This document shows, one piece after another, positions 10,127-17,838 of a stretch of DNA of 64,000 bases. This DNA is from Cellulosimicrobium cellulans. Its GTDB lineage: Bacteria; Actinomycetota; Actinomycetes; Actinomycetales; Cellulomonadaceae. A program made the position numbers and the translations under genes. The stretch's first letter is position 1. The number at the start of each line of letters is the position of its first letter. The notes below the pieces were generated by a model that was given only the letters and a program-made list of their open reading frames with translations, ran no database searches and was not told the origin of the DNA. The stretch covers positions 62,001 through 126,000 of the forward strand of contig NZ_JAMXST010000001.1 of NCBI RefSeq assembly GCF_024124905.1, in the 5' to 3' direction.

Positions 10127-10768
10127 ATGGCCGAGCTCGTCTTCTTCTCCGGGACCATGGACTGCGGCAAGTCCACCCTCGCCCTGCAGCTCGACCACAA
10201 CCACGCCGCGCGCGGCCGCCGGGGGCTCATCTTCTCCCGCAACGACCGGGCCGGCTCCGACCGGCTCTCGTCGCGGCTCGGGCTCGAGGTCGTCGCGCGC
10301 GAGGTGCGCGACGACACGGACTTCTGGTCGCTCGTCACGGCCGAGCTGGACCCGGTGGACTACCTGGTCTGCGACGAGGCGCAGTTCTACTCTCCGGCGC
10401 AGGTGGAGCAGCTCGCGCGGCTCGTCGACGAGACGGAGATCGACGTCTTCGCGTTCGGCATCACGGCCGACTTCCGTACGCGGCTCTTCCCCGGCTCGGC
10501 CCGGCTCATCGAGCTCGCCGACCGGGTCGAGGTGCTGCAGGTCGAGTCGCTGTGCTGGTGCGGCCGACGCGCGACGCACAACGCCCGCACGGTCGACGGG
10601 AGCATGGTCATCGAGGGCGACCAGGTCGTCGTCGGGGACGTCGGGGCGGGCTCGGGGGAGATCGGCTACGAGGTGCTGTGCCGTCGGCACCACATGCGCC
10701 GCATGACCACGGCCGTCGCGCGCCGCCAGGCCGCGGCCGACGGGCTGCCGTTCGACCTGCCGCACTGA
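10127..10768 (+). CDS. tdk: Thymidine kinase
   Basis: 213 aa class II thymidine kinase that phosphorylates deoxythymidine in pyrimidine salvage. The P-loop is SGTMDCGKST (residues 8-17). The catalytic and Walker B region is VCDEAQFYSP. A lasso/zinc domain has the pairs CWCG and CRRHH near the C-terminus, with the family's usual zinc-ligand spacing. The length is typical. ATG at 10127 is preceded by GAAGGA. A short spacer of about 95 nt separates it from the upstream phosphodiesterase gene. It stands tail to tail with sepH. Confidence 0.95.
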   Translation: MAELVFFSGTMDCGKSTLALQLDHNHAARGRRGLIFSRNDRAGSDRLSSRLGLEVVAREVRDDTDFWSLVTAELDPVDYLVCDEAQFYSPAQVEQLARLVDETEIDVFAFGITADFRTRLFPGSARLIELADRVEVLQVESLCWCGRRATHNARTVDGSMVIEGDQVVVGDVGAGSGEIGYEVLCRRHHMRRMTTAVARRQAAADGLPFDLPH

Positions 10769-10809
10769 GCAGGCGCCCGGCGACGGTGCCCTCGGCCGGC
10801 GCGCTGCGC

Positions 10810-11940
10810 CTACTCGGGGCGCGCCCCGAACACGATCTCGTCCCAGCTCGGGACCGTCGCGCGCGAGCGGTTCTTGCCCTTGCGGGGCTCGCGCGCGGTC
10901 TGGGGCCGCGCCGCGCGCTGCGGCTCGTCCGCGTCCACCGAGACCGTGCCGCCCGAGCGCTCCTCGCGCGGAGGAGGGCCGCCCGCGCCGTCCTGCGGGC
11001 CCGAGGAGGGGTCGTCCGGGGCGTCGTCGGGCACCGGGTCCGGGAGGCGCACCGCGTCGAGCGGACGGACGGTCGGGAGGTGGACCACGGTCGCCCCCGC
11101 GGGTGCGGCCGTGTCGTCCGGAGCGTCCTGCGACGCGTCCTCGTCGTGCCGGGCCCCCACCTGCGGCCCGAACCCCTCGAACGGCTCCTGACCCTCGACC
11201 TCGACGGGGCCGGCCGGGGCCTTGCGGGGGCGCACGCCCCGGCGCTGGCTCAGGTCGTCGAGGAGCTCGGCCGTCCCGTCGTCGGGCGGGGTCGGGGGAG
11301 CGGCACGGAGCCCCCGGCCGCGCCCCGTCGCGTCGACGTCGAACACCGCGACGGCGCCGGGCGTCGGGTCGCGCGGGGCGTCGGTGCCCGAGAGCCAGCG
11401 GGCCTCGTCGTCGAGCGCCTGGAGCGCGCGCGTCGCCGCGTCGTACTCCCAGCGGGCCGTCCGGCTGCCCGTCCCGACCTCGAACGCCGCGGTCACGACC
11501 CACGACGCCCCGGGCTGGCGAGCGGCGCTCCACTCCACGGCGTCGGGCTCGACGTCGCGCGCGGCGAGTCGCTGCGCGACGAGCTCCCCGACCGTCGGCG
11601 AGTCCTCCTCGTGCCCCTGGCGGGACGCGCGGACCCGGTCGACGACGTACTCCTGCTCGGCGACGACCGGGCCCGCGAAGCGGCGCACGTGCTCCACCCC
11701 GAGGCCCGCGGCCTCGGCGACCGCCTCCACGGACTCCCCGGCGCGCAACCGGGCCTGGATCTCGCGCGGGGCGAGGTTGCGCTCGCCCTCCGCGCGCAGG
11801 TGCTCCAGGTGCGGGCGGTCGCGGCGCACGGCCGCGCGCAGCGCCTCGGTGATCGGCAGCGTGAACTCCGCGCCGCCCCGCGCGCGCAGGACGAGGTGCT
11901 CCCCGTCCTCGTGCAGTCTCACCAGCTCCAGCTCGTCCAT
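10810..11940 (-). CDS. sepH: Septation protein SepH
   Basis: 376 aa cell-division protein of actinobacteria. In Streptomyces, SepH binds FtsZ through a helix-turn-helix domain and promotes Z-ring assembly. The conserved N-terminal part (about 1-170) begins MDELELVRLHEDGEHLVL and contains the DUF3071 HTH (LAPREIQARLRAGESVEAVAEAAG, about 56-79). The rest is low-complexity and rich in Pro, Asp and Gly, then ends in a basic stretch (REPRKGKNRSRATVPSWDEI) like other members. ATG has GGGAGGGT upstream. It is divergent from the TRIC channel gene across about 250 bp. Confidence 0.9.
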   Translation of the reverse strand: MDELELVRLHEDGEHLVLRARGGAEFTLPITEALRAAVRRDRPHLEHLRAEGERNLAPREIQARLRAGESVEAVAEAAGLGVEHVRRFAGPVVAEQEYVVDRVRASRQGHEEDSPTVGELVAQRLAARDVEPDAVEWSAARQPGASWVVTAAFEVGTGSRTARWEYDAATRALQALDDEARWLSGTDAPRDPTPGAVAVFDVDATGRGRGLRAAPPTPPDDGTAELLDDLSQRRGVRPRKAPAGPVEVEGQEPFEGFGPQVGARHDEDASQDAPDDTAAPAGATVVHLPTVRPLDAVRLPDPVPDDAPDDPSSGPQDGAGGPPPREERSGGTVSVDADEPQRAARPQTAREPRKGKNRSRATVPSWDEIVFGARPE

Positions 11941-12183
11941 GGACCCTCCCGTGTCGCCGCGCCCGGTGGCGCTCGCGGTGCCGCTCCCGGAGCCGCCCGG
12001 TCGCCCGATGCCGCCCCGGTCGCCGGTGCCGTGCCGCGACCCCGTCTCCCGGGCCGGCGGACCGCGACGACCGCGTCACCGCTCCCTCGAGGGTGCCATC
12101 GTCCCACCCGCGAGCCGCGCAGCACGCGCGGTGTGCCGCGGACTCGGCGCGCGCTCGTCCGCGCCCCGGGTGCGGGCGGCTGG

Positions 12184-12189
12184 GATGAT
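12184..12189 (+). promoter_or_regulatory. -10 box, leaderless TRIC gene
   Basis: GATGAT ends 7 nt before the GTG at 12197. Confidence 0.4.
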
Positions 12190-12196
12190 GCCGGGT

Positions 12197-12850
12197 GTGA
12201 TCCTCGACCTCGTGCCCGGCGACGCCCTCGAGCTCGGCGGCGTCTTCTTCGCGGCGCTCTCGGGCGGGCTCGCCGCCGTGCGCAAGCGGTTCGACCTCGT
12301 GGGCGTCCTGGTCCTCGCCTGGGTCGCCGGCCTCGGCGGCGGTCTGCTGCGCGACGTCCTGATCGGCGCGATCCCCCCGGTCGGGATCTCGGACTGGCGG
12401 CTCGTCGCCGTCGCGGTGCTCGCGGGCGTCGTGACGTTCTTCTGGCACCCACGTCTGGAACGGCTGCGGCGGAGCATCATCGTGCTCGACGCGGGCGCGC
12501 TCGCGCTCTTCGTGCTCTCCGGCACGATGAAGGGCCTCGAGTACGGGGTGGGCCCGCTCGCGGCGGTCTTCGCGGGCGTCATCACCGGCGTCGGCGGCGG
12601 GATCCTGCGCGACCTGCTGACCAACGAGGCGCCGCTCCTGTTCCAGGACAAGCAGCTCTACGCGATCCCGGCGCTCGCGGGCGCCGCGCTGACCGCCGCG
12701 CTCGCGGAGGCCGGCGCGCTCGGCCTGCTCTCCCAGGCGGCGGTCCTCGCGCTCGTGTTCGGCTTCCGCCTCGTCTCCCTCCGTCTGGGCTGGTCCGCCC
12801 CGGGCCCCTGGGAGGGTCGCACCGCACGCCGCGGGTCGGGCAGGATGTGA
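12197..12850 (+). CDS. Trimeric intracellular cation channel (TRIC) family protein
   Basis: 217 aa integral membrane protein with about seven hydrophobic helices arranged as a tandem repeat. The family's two glycine signatures are GLGGGLLRDVLIG and GVGGGILRDLLTN. Prokaryotic TRIC proteins form trimeric cation channels; the role in bacteria is not settled. The start was set at GTG 12197, directly after a -10-like hexamer. ATG codons at 12185 and 12188 are in frame and would add three to four residues. The stop lies 3 nt before the start of the inositol-phosphatase gene, so the two form an operon. Confidence 0.88.
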   Translation: MILDLVPGDALELGGVFFAALSGGLAAVRKRFDLVGVLVLAWVAGLGGGLLRDVLIGAIPPVGISDWRLVAVAVLAGVVTFFWHPRLERLRRSIIVLDAGALALFVLSGTMKGLEYGVGPLAAVFAGVITGVGGGILRDLLTNEAPLLFQDKQLYAIPALAGAALTAALAEAGALGLLSQAAVLALVFGFRLVSLRLGWSAPGPWEGRTARRGSGRM

Positions 12851-12853
12851 CCC

Positions 12854-13705
12854 GTGCGCCTCTTCATCGACGACCCCCGACAGCCCGACGACGTGACCGT
12901 GGCCGACCTGCGCGACCTCGCCGAGCGCCTCGCGCGCGAGGCCGGGGACCTCGTCCGCTCCGGCCGCCCCGACCGCGTCGAGGTGGCCGCCACGAAGTCG
13001 ACGGCCACGGACGTCGTGACGCGCATGGACGCCGACTCCGAGGCGCTCCTGCGACGCGGCATCGCGGCGGCCCGCCCGGACGACGCGATCCTCGGCGAGG
13101 AGGAGGGCGCGTCGGCGGGCACGTCCGGCATCACCTGGGTCATCGACCCCGTCGACGGCACGGTCAACTACCTCTACGGGATCGCGTCGTACGCGGTGTC
13201 CGTCGCCGCCGTGGTGGGCCCGCCGGACCCGCTCGAGTGGACCGTCCTCGCCGGTGCGGTGCACTCCGTCGTCGACGGCCGCACCTGGACCGCGGGCCTC
13301 GGGGCCGGGGCGACGGTGGACGGGCGCCCGGTCCGCGTGAACGCCGAGACCGACCTGGGGCAGTGCCTGGTCGGCACGGGCTTCGGGTACGACGCGGGGC
13401 GGCGCCGCGCGCAGGCGCGCGTGCTGGTCGACGTGCTGCCCCGGGTGCGGGACATCCGTCGCCTCGGCTCCGCGGCGATCGACCTGTGCCTCGTCGCCTC
13501 GGGCGAGCTCGACCTCTACTACGAGCGCGGCCTCAACCCGTGGGACATGGCTGCGGGCGCCCTCGTCGCGCACGAGGCGGGCGCGCGCGTGACGGGTCTG
13601 CGAGGCCGTGCCGCGGACCGCGAGATGACCGTCGCGGGGCCGCCCGAGGCGGTCGCCCGGCTCGTCCGGATCCTCGAGGACGTGGACGCCGACTCGGACT
13701 CCTGA
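12854..13705 (+). CDS. Inositol monophosphatase family protein
   Basis: 283 aa Mg-dependent, lithium-sensitive-type phosphatase. The metal-binding motifs are GEEEG, IDPVDGTVNYLYG and NPWDMAAGALVAHEAGARV, the signatures of the IMPase/FBPase superfamily. Possible substrates are inositol phosphates, histidinol phosphate or fructose bisphosphate; the sequence alone does not decide. In M. tuberculosis the syntenic gene is suhB. GTG at 12854 sits 3 nt after the TRIC stop. A hairpin follows the stop codon. Confidence 0.88.
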   Translation: MRLFIDDPRQPDDVTVADLRDLAERLAREAGDLVRSGRPDRVEVAATKSTATDVVTRMDADSEALLRRGIAAARPDDAILGEEEGASAGTSGITWVIDPVDGTVNYLYGIASYAVSVAAVVGPPDPLEWTVLAGAVHSVVDGRTWTAGLGAGATVDGRPVRVNAETDLGQCLVGTGFGYDAGRRRAQARVLVDVLPRVRDIRRLGSAAIDLCLVASGELDLYYERGLNPWDMAAGALVAHEAGARVTGLRGRAADREMTVAGPPEAVARLVRILEDVDADSDS

Positions 13706-14027
13706 GCGCGACCGGGCGGACTGGAAGCGTTCCCGCCCGGCCGGCCCGGACGACCCCGTGTTCGCCCGTGACGAACGACACCGGGCGGGCGGGGTGCCAC
13801 AGGGTGCATCCCTCCCGGAAATGGTGCAGAATCCGGTGGCCCGCCGGGAACAATTCCGGTGCGCCGTGCATTGACCAGCGTGCAACGCCTCGACGACCTC
13901 GGGGCACGACACGTCACGGGGTGCCCCCGCGCCCCGCACCTGTGCCGCCCGGCACGACCGGCCATCGCCGGTGGTCCCGGGCGAGCACTGTCGCGATCGA
14001 CGAATACTCCGGAGAGTGACCCCACAG
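13706..14027. other. 322-bp intergenic region before the DUF4193 gene
   Basis: It holds the hairpin at 13712-13740 and, near the right end, an AATACT hexamer (14003-14008) that could be the -10 of the DUF4193 gene, giving a leader of about 13-18 nt. The stretch 13815-13875 is slightly richer in A/T than its surroundings. I see no convincing small gene or RNA. Confidence 0.5.
13712..13740 (+). terminator. Hairpin after the inositol phosphatase gene
   Basis: CCGGGCGG (13712-13719) pairs with CCGCCCGG (13733-13740) across a 13-nt loop. There is no U-tract, as is usual at this GC content. Confidence 0.5.
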
Positions 14028-14327
14028 ATGGCAACAGACTACGACGCCCCCCGCAAGAGTGAAGAGGAGCTCAGCGAGGACTCGCTCCAGGAGCTCCAGG
14101 CTCGTCGCTCCGACAAGAGCTCGGGCGTCGTTGACGAGGACGAGACCGAGGCGGCGGAAGGTTTCGAGCTGCCCGGTGCCGACCTGTCCGGCGAGGAGCT
14201 CTCCGTCCGGGTCCTGCCTCGTCAGGCCGACGAGTTCACGTGCTCGAGCTGCTTCCTCGTGCACCACCGCAGCCAGCTCGCGTACGAGAAGAACGGGCAG
14301 CAGATCTGCTCGGAGTGCGCCGCCTGA
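14028..14327 (+). CDS. DUF4193 family small zinc-ribbon-like protein
   Basis: 99 aa acidic protein conserved in actinobacteria (Rv2699c-like by synteny). The N-terminal two thirds are rich in Glu/Asp and start MATDYDAPRK. The C-terminal part carries CSSC and CSEC, spaced like a zinc ribbon (about 80-98). Its function is unknown; the zinc knuckle and acidic tail could suit binding to RNA polymerase or ribosomes, but that is speculation. ATG at 14028 has GGAGAG 11 nt upstream. A strong hairpin follows the stop. Confidence 0.88.
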   Translation: MATDYDAPRKSEEELSEDSLQELQARRSDKSSGVVDEDETEAAEGFELPGADLSGEELSVRVLPRQADEFTCSSCFLVHHRSQLAYEKNGQQICSECAA

Positions 14328-14340
14328 CCTGCACGACGCC

Positions 14341-14379
14341 CGAAGGCCGCCGCCCCCTCCCCCGGGGCGGCGGCCTTCG
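14341..14379. terminator. Strong bidirectional terminator
   Basis: A perfect 16-bp stem, CGAAGGCCGCCGCCCC with its complement, has a 7-nt loop (14357-14363). It lies between the convergent DUF4193 and DUF3093 genes. The inner stem is GC-only and each arm has an A/T-containing base. Confidence 0.8.
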
Positions 14380-14410
14380 CCGTTCCTGGCGGCGCCTCGC
14401 GCCGCACCCG

Positions 14411-14926
14411 TCAGGACGCGCGTGCGGCCCGGACCGCGTCCGCGAGGCGCTGCGGGTGGCGTGTGGAGACGAGCCAGTACGGCGTCGGGTCCTGCGGGTC
14501 GTCGAGCACCACGTGCACGCCGGTGCGGGCCCACGCGCGCAGGCACACGTAGGCGCGGGCGTCGAGCCGGGGCCCGAGCTGGACGCGCATCGCCTCCGCG
14601 TCCAGGGTCGTGACCTGACCGAGCAGCGACGCCGGGACGTGCGCACGCCCGGCGCGGAGCTCGCCGTCCGCCACCGCGACGACCGGGGAGGTCCACCAGA
14701 GCGCGACGACGCCCGCCACCGCGGCGAGCGCGCCGACGCCGAGCGCGATCGCGTGGCTCGCGGGCCACAGCGCGATCCCGAGCACCAGGGCGAACCCGAG
14801 GGCCGCGGCCCAGCCGCCGACGCCCGGGACGAGCCGCTCGCGGTACGACGTCAGGCCCTCGGCGCGGGGTGCCCCGGCGGTTCCCGGGGTCGAGGAGGGC
14901 GTGCTGCGGTCGGCGGGGTCCGTCAT
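14411..14926 (-). CDS. DUF3093 family membrane protein
   Basis: 171 aa protein with two adjacent transmembrane helices (about residues 35-75; WAAALGFALVLGIALW and AIALGVGALAAVAGVVALWW). A PH-like beta domain follows, with VADGELRAGRAHVPASLLG and a C-terminal YWLVSTRHPQRLADAV. It is actinobacteria-specific (Rv2698-like by synteny) and of unknown function. The start is ATG at 14926-14924, just after a GATGAT -10-like box; the longer open frame to 15052 overlaps dut on the other strand and is not family-like. Confidence 0.85.
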   Translation of the reverse strand: MTDPADRSTPSSTPGTAGAPRAEGLTSYRERLVPGVGGWAAALGFALVLGIALWPASHAIALGVGALAAVAGVVALWWTSPVVAVADGELRAGRAHVPASLLGQVTTLDAEAMRVQLGPRLDARAYVCLRAWARTGVHVVLDDPQDPTPYWLVSTRHPQRLADAVRAARAS

Positions 14927-14932
14927 GGGTCC

Positions 14933-14938
14933 ATCATC
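14933..14938 (-). promoter_or_regulatory. -10 box, leaderless DUF3093 gene
   Basis: GATGAT on the minus strand ends 6 nt before the ATG at 14926. Confidence 0.4.
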
Positions 14939-14989
14939 CCAGCAGTCGGGGCCTCGCCCGACGTGCTCGCCCGGCCCGCCCCGGACCAT

Positions 14990-14995
14990 TAGGCT
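14990..14995 (+). promoter_or_regulatory. -10 box, leaderless dut
   Basis: TAGGCT ends 7 nt before the GTG at 15003. It lies back to back with the DUF3093 promoter, 51 bp away. Confidence 0.55.
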
Positions 14996-15002
14996 CTGCC
15001 GG

Positions 15003-15479
15003 GTGCCGAACCACCACCAGCCCGAGACCGGGGACGTCGACGTCCTCATCACGCTCCTCGACGACGTCCCGGTGCCGTCCTACGCCCACCCGGGCGACGC
15101 CGGCGCCGACCTCGTGACGACCGTCGACGTCGAGCTGGCACCGGGGGAGCGCGTCGTCGTCCCGACGGGCGTCTCGATCGCGCTGCCCGACGGCTACGCG
15201 GCGTTCGTGCACCCGCGCTCCGGTCTCGCCGCGAAGCACGGCCTGACGGTCGTCAACGCGCCGGGCACCGTCGACGCCGGCTACCGCGGCGAGATCAAGG
15301 TGACGCTGCTCAACACCGACGCGCGGGAGGCCGTCGCCCTGCGCCGCGGCGACCGCGTCGCGCAGCTCGTGGTGCAGAAGGTCGAGCGCGCGCGGTTCGT
15401 GCAGGCCGAGCGGCTGCCCGGTTCGCACCGCGGCGAGGGCGGCTTCGGGTCGAGCGGCGGGTGGGGCGCGGCGACCTGA
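15003..15479 (+). CDS. dut: dUTP diphosphatase
   Basis: 158 aa trimeric dUTPase that hydrolyses dUTP to dUMP, keeping uracil out of DNA and feeding dTMP synthesis. All five motifs are present: HPGDAGADLVT, PRSGLAAKHGL, NAPGTVDAGYRGEIKV, RRGDRVAQLVVQ, and a C-terminal RGEGGFGSSG arm that closes over the active site. The GTG start at 15003 was chosen because it follows a -10 box and yields a standard N-terminus; an in-frame ATG at 14901 would add 34 non-homologous residues. Confidence 0.95.
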   Translation: MPNHHQPETGDVDVLITLLDDVPVPSYAHPGDAGADLVTTVDVELAPGERVVVPTGVSIALPDGYAAFVHPRSGLAAKHGLTVVNAPGTVDAGYRGEIKVTLLNTDAREAVALRRGDRVAQLVVQKVERARFVQAERLPGSHRGEGGFGSSGGWGAAT

Positions 15480-15563
15480 CAGGTCGCGGACGGGCGCCGG
15501 CGCGGGAGCCGCACGCCCGTCGTCGCACAGCGAACGTCGCACCACGACCGTCGCTGCGCGGGC

Positions 15564-15569
15564 TAGTGT
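15564..15569 (+). promoter_or_regulatory. -10 box of the DUF3710-OB-fold operon
   Basis: TAGTGT about 70 nt before the GTG at 15640, giving a leader that contains two hairpins. Confidence 0.5.
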
Positions 15570-15577
15570 GGAAGCAG

Positions 15578-15620
15578 CGCGGGGCGAGCGCCCCGCGAGG
15601 AGTCCCGGCCGAGGGCCGGG
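15578..15620 (+). promoter_or_regulatory. Two-hairpin 5' leader
   Basis: The first stem is CGCGGGGC/GCCCCGCG with loop GAGC (15578-15597). The second is CCCGGCC/GGCCGGG with loop GAG (15604-15620). Both lie between the -10 box and the GAAGGAG ribosome-binding site of the DUF3710 gene. Confidence 0.5.
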
Positions 15621-15639
15621 CAGGTGAAGGAGTTCCTCC

Positions 15640-16389
15640 GTGGGTCTGTTCCGTCGCTCCAGGTCGTCCGAGCCGACCGAGTCGCCCGAGCCGTCGGCGC
15701 CGTCGGGCGCGACGTCCGAGCAGGTCGACGACGGCGCTCCCGTCGCCGACCCGACCGACGCGAAGCCGGCCCGCGGCCCGTACGACTCCTCCCAGGTGCC
15801 CGAGCGCGGGCCCCGCCTCGACCTGGGCGCCGTGTGGCTGCCCGGCGTGCCCGGCATGGAGCTGCGCATGGAGGTCGACAAGAAGACCCAGCGCATCACC
15901 GGCGTCGCGTGCGCCGTGGCGGGCTCCGGGCTGCAGGTGCAGGCCTTCGCGGCGCCGCGCACGGAGGGCATCTGGGACGAGATCCGCGGCGAGATCGCCG
16001 CGTCGGTGACCAAGCAGGGCGGCACGGTCGACGACCTTCCCGGCCCGTTCGGCCGCGAGCTGCTCGCCCGCATCCCCGCGCAGACGCCGGACGGGCGCCC
16101 GGGCGTGCGCCCCGCGCGGTTCGTGGGCTTCGACGGCCCCCGCTGGTTCCTCCGCGGCGTCCTCACGGGCAAGGCGGCGGTCGACCCTGCCGAGGCCCGG
16201 CTGCTCGAGTCCGTGTTCGCCAACATCGTCGTCGTGCGCGACCAGAGCCCGCGCCCGCCGCGCGACCTCCTCGCCCTGCACCTGCCGGGCAAGGGGCCGG
16301 CCGCGGCGGCACCGGCACCCGCCGGCGCGCCGGAGGCGCCCTCGTTCGACCCGCTGACGCGTGGGCCGGAGATCACGGAGATCCGCTGA
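15640..16389 (+). CDS. DUF3710 family protein
   Basis: 249 aa soluble protein conserved across actinobacteria beside dut (Rv2696c-like). An acidic, Ser/Pro-rich N-terminus (about 1-45) is followed by a compact domain (about 50-215) with GPYDSSQVPERGPRLDLG and WDEIRGEIAASV. The tail is Ala/Pro-rich and ends DPLTRGPEITEIR. The function is unknown. The start is GTG at 15640 with a good GAAGGAG. It is followed after 1 nt by the OB-fold gene, so it is in an operon. Confidence 0.85.
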   Translation: MGLFRRSRSSEPTESPEPSAPSGATSEQVDDGAPVADPTDAKPARGPYDSSQVPERGPRLDLGAVWLPGVPGMELRMEVDKKTQRITGVACAVAGSGLQVQAFAAPRTEGIWDEIRGEIAASVTKQGGTVDDLPGPFGRELLARIPAQTPDGRPGVRPARFVGFDGPRWFLRGVLTGKAAVDPAEARLLESVFANIVVVRDQSPRPPRDLLALHLPGKGPAAAAPAPAGAPEAPSFDPLTRGPEITEIR

Positions 16390-16390
16390 C

Positions 16391-16765
16391 ATGGCCCCCA
16401 CCCTGCGGGACGCCTGGCGCACCGCTCTCGCCTCCCAGGAGGAGCTCGCCGCCGACGAGGAGCGCTCCGAGGCCGCACGGCAGAAGGGCTGCCGCGCCGT
16501 GTCCGAGCTCCCCAACCGCCGCCGGGCCAAGATCTCGGGCGTCCTGCGGTCGGTCGTGCTGCGGCCGCGCGAGGGCGTTCCGACGGTCGAGGTGGAGCTG
16601 TTCGACGGCTCCGGCGTCGTGGACCTCGTGTGGCTGGGCCGTCGTCGCATCGCGGGGATCGAGCCCGGTCGTCGCGCCCTCGTCGAGGGCCTGGTGTGCG
16701 ACGTCGACGGTCGCCGCACCATCTTCAACCCGCGCTACGAGCTCCTCGCCAAGCCGGGGGAGTGA
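16391..16765 (+). CDS. OB-fold nucleic-acid-binding domain protein
   Basis: 124 aa protein. Residues 40-120 form an OB-fold like those of RecG-wedge or tRNA-binding domains: RRAKISGVLRSVVLRP, VEVELFDGSGVVDLVWLGRR, and a final IFNPRYELL. It may bind DNA or RNA; the M. tuberculosis counterpart (Rv2694c) is uncharacterised. ATG starts 1 nt after the DUF3710 stop, showing tight coupling. The nearest upstream -10 is that of the DUF3710 gene. Confidence 0.8.
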   Translation: MAPTLRDAWRTALASQEELAADEERSEAARQKGCRAVSELPNRRRAKISGVLRSVVLRPREGVPTVEVELFDGSGVVDLVWLGRRRIAGIEPGRRALVEGLVCDVDGRRTIFNPRYELLAKPGE

Positions 16766-16878
16766 CCTCGCGCCCGCCCGCGCGGCGGTGCCGTACGATC
16801 CTGCGGACGTGCGGTGGCCGATCGGCCGCACGCCCGGACCGTGACCGACCGATCCCGAGCCACCGAGGACGCCACGAG

Positions 16879-17811
16879 ATGACGAGCAGCAGCGACGCGA
16901 GCGGCGGTCCCGCGGACGGCCGTCCCGGCCCCGGGCACGCGCCGGAGGGGATCGCTCACGACGCCGAGGTCGCGGAGACGGTCGTCGACGACGTCGCCGC
17001 GCCCGAGGACGGTCGCGCCCGCGGCGTCCGCGCGCTCGCCGGGCAGGACTTCTCCGTGGCCGACGCCATCGGGGGCGTGCGCGGGCTCGTCGAGTCGGTC
17101 GCCCCGGGCCTCGTCTTCGTCGTCGTCTACGTCGCCACGACGAACCTGCGGTGGGCGCTCGTGACCTCGGTCGCGGCGGCGCTGATCGCCGTCGCGGCGC
17201 GACTGGTCCATCGCACTCCCGTCACGCAGGCGTTCGGCGGTCTCCTGGGCGTCGGCATCGGCGTGGTCTGGGCGTGGCGCTCGGGCGAGGCGCAGGACTA
17301 CTTCGCGTGGGGCCTGTGGACGAACGCCGCCTACCTCGTCGCGCTCCTCGTCTCCGTCCTGGCCCGCTGGCCGCTCGTCGGGCTCGTGGTCGAGGGCTTC
17401 CGCAGCGGCTTCGGCGCGGGCGGCGCGTCCGGGTCGGCCGGGACGACGGCGGAGGGGACGTCCGACGCGGCCGCCGCCCCGGACGCCTCGGCCGAGCAGC
17501 CCGTGGGGGCCGCGACGTCGGCCGCAGCACCTGCTGACGCGGACGGCGCCGAGCCCGGCGCGTTCGCCCGCTGGGCCCGCGCCTGGCGGTCCGACCGGGC
17601 CCTGATGCGCCGGTACACCGCCGCGACGTGGCTCTGGATCGGCCTGTTCGCCGCCCGGCTCGCGGTCCAGGTCCCGCTCTACCTCGACGGCGACGTCGGC
17701 TGGCTCGGCACCGCGCGCCTCGTCATGGGCATCCCGCTGTGGGCCCTCGTCCTGTGGCTCACGTGGATCCTGGTGCGCCGGCCGCACGGCGCGGCGGCCC
17801 CGTCGGCGTAG
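16879..17811 (+). CDS. DUF3159 family membrane protein
   Basis: 310 aa membrane protein. The N-terminus is hydrophilic (1-60). A run of hydrophobic helices follows between about 70 and 180, then a low-complexity Ala/Glu loop (about 180-225), then two or three further helices (VWLWIGLF-type region to the end). It is an actinobacterial family next to the TrkA pair (Rv2693c-like), of unknown function; a link to potassium transport is only suggested by position. ATG at 16879 follows GAGGA. A TACGAT hexamer and the 12-bp palindrome GGCCGATCGGCC lie upstream. Confidence 0.8.
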   Translation: MTSSSDASGGPADGRPGPGHAPEGIAHDAEVAETVVDDVAAPEDGRARGVRALAGQDFSVADAIGGVRGLVESVAPGLVFVVVYVATTNLRWALVTSVAAALIAVAARLVHRTPVTQAFGGLLGVGIGVVWAWRSGEAQDYFAWGLWTNAAYLVALLVSVLARWPLVGLVVEGFRSGFGAGGASGSAGTTAEGTSDAAAAPDASAEQPVGAATSAAAPADADGAEPGAFARWARAWRSDRALMRRYTAATWLWIGLFAARLAVQVPLYLDGDVGWLGTARLVMGIPLWALVLWLTWILVRRPHGAAAPSA

Positions 17812-17838
17812 AGCCGACGACCGCGGCCGCGCGCCCCG

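Noticed and set aside
8306-13939. Open frame of 1877 codons on the minus strand
   Set aside because: It overlaps seven well-supported genes, and its product is repetitive Arg/Ala/Gly sequence. It is a mirror of real coding frames.
14901-15002. N-terminal extension of dUTPase from an ATG at 14901
   Set aside because: The added residues are not dUTPase-like, and the region holds the divergent promoters of dut and the DUF3093 gene.
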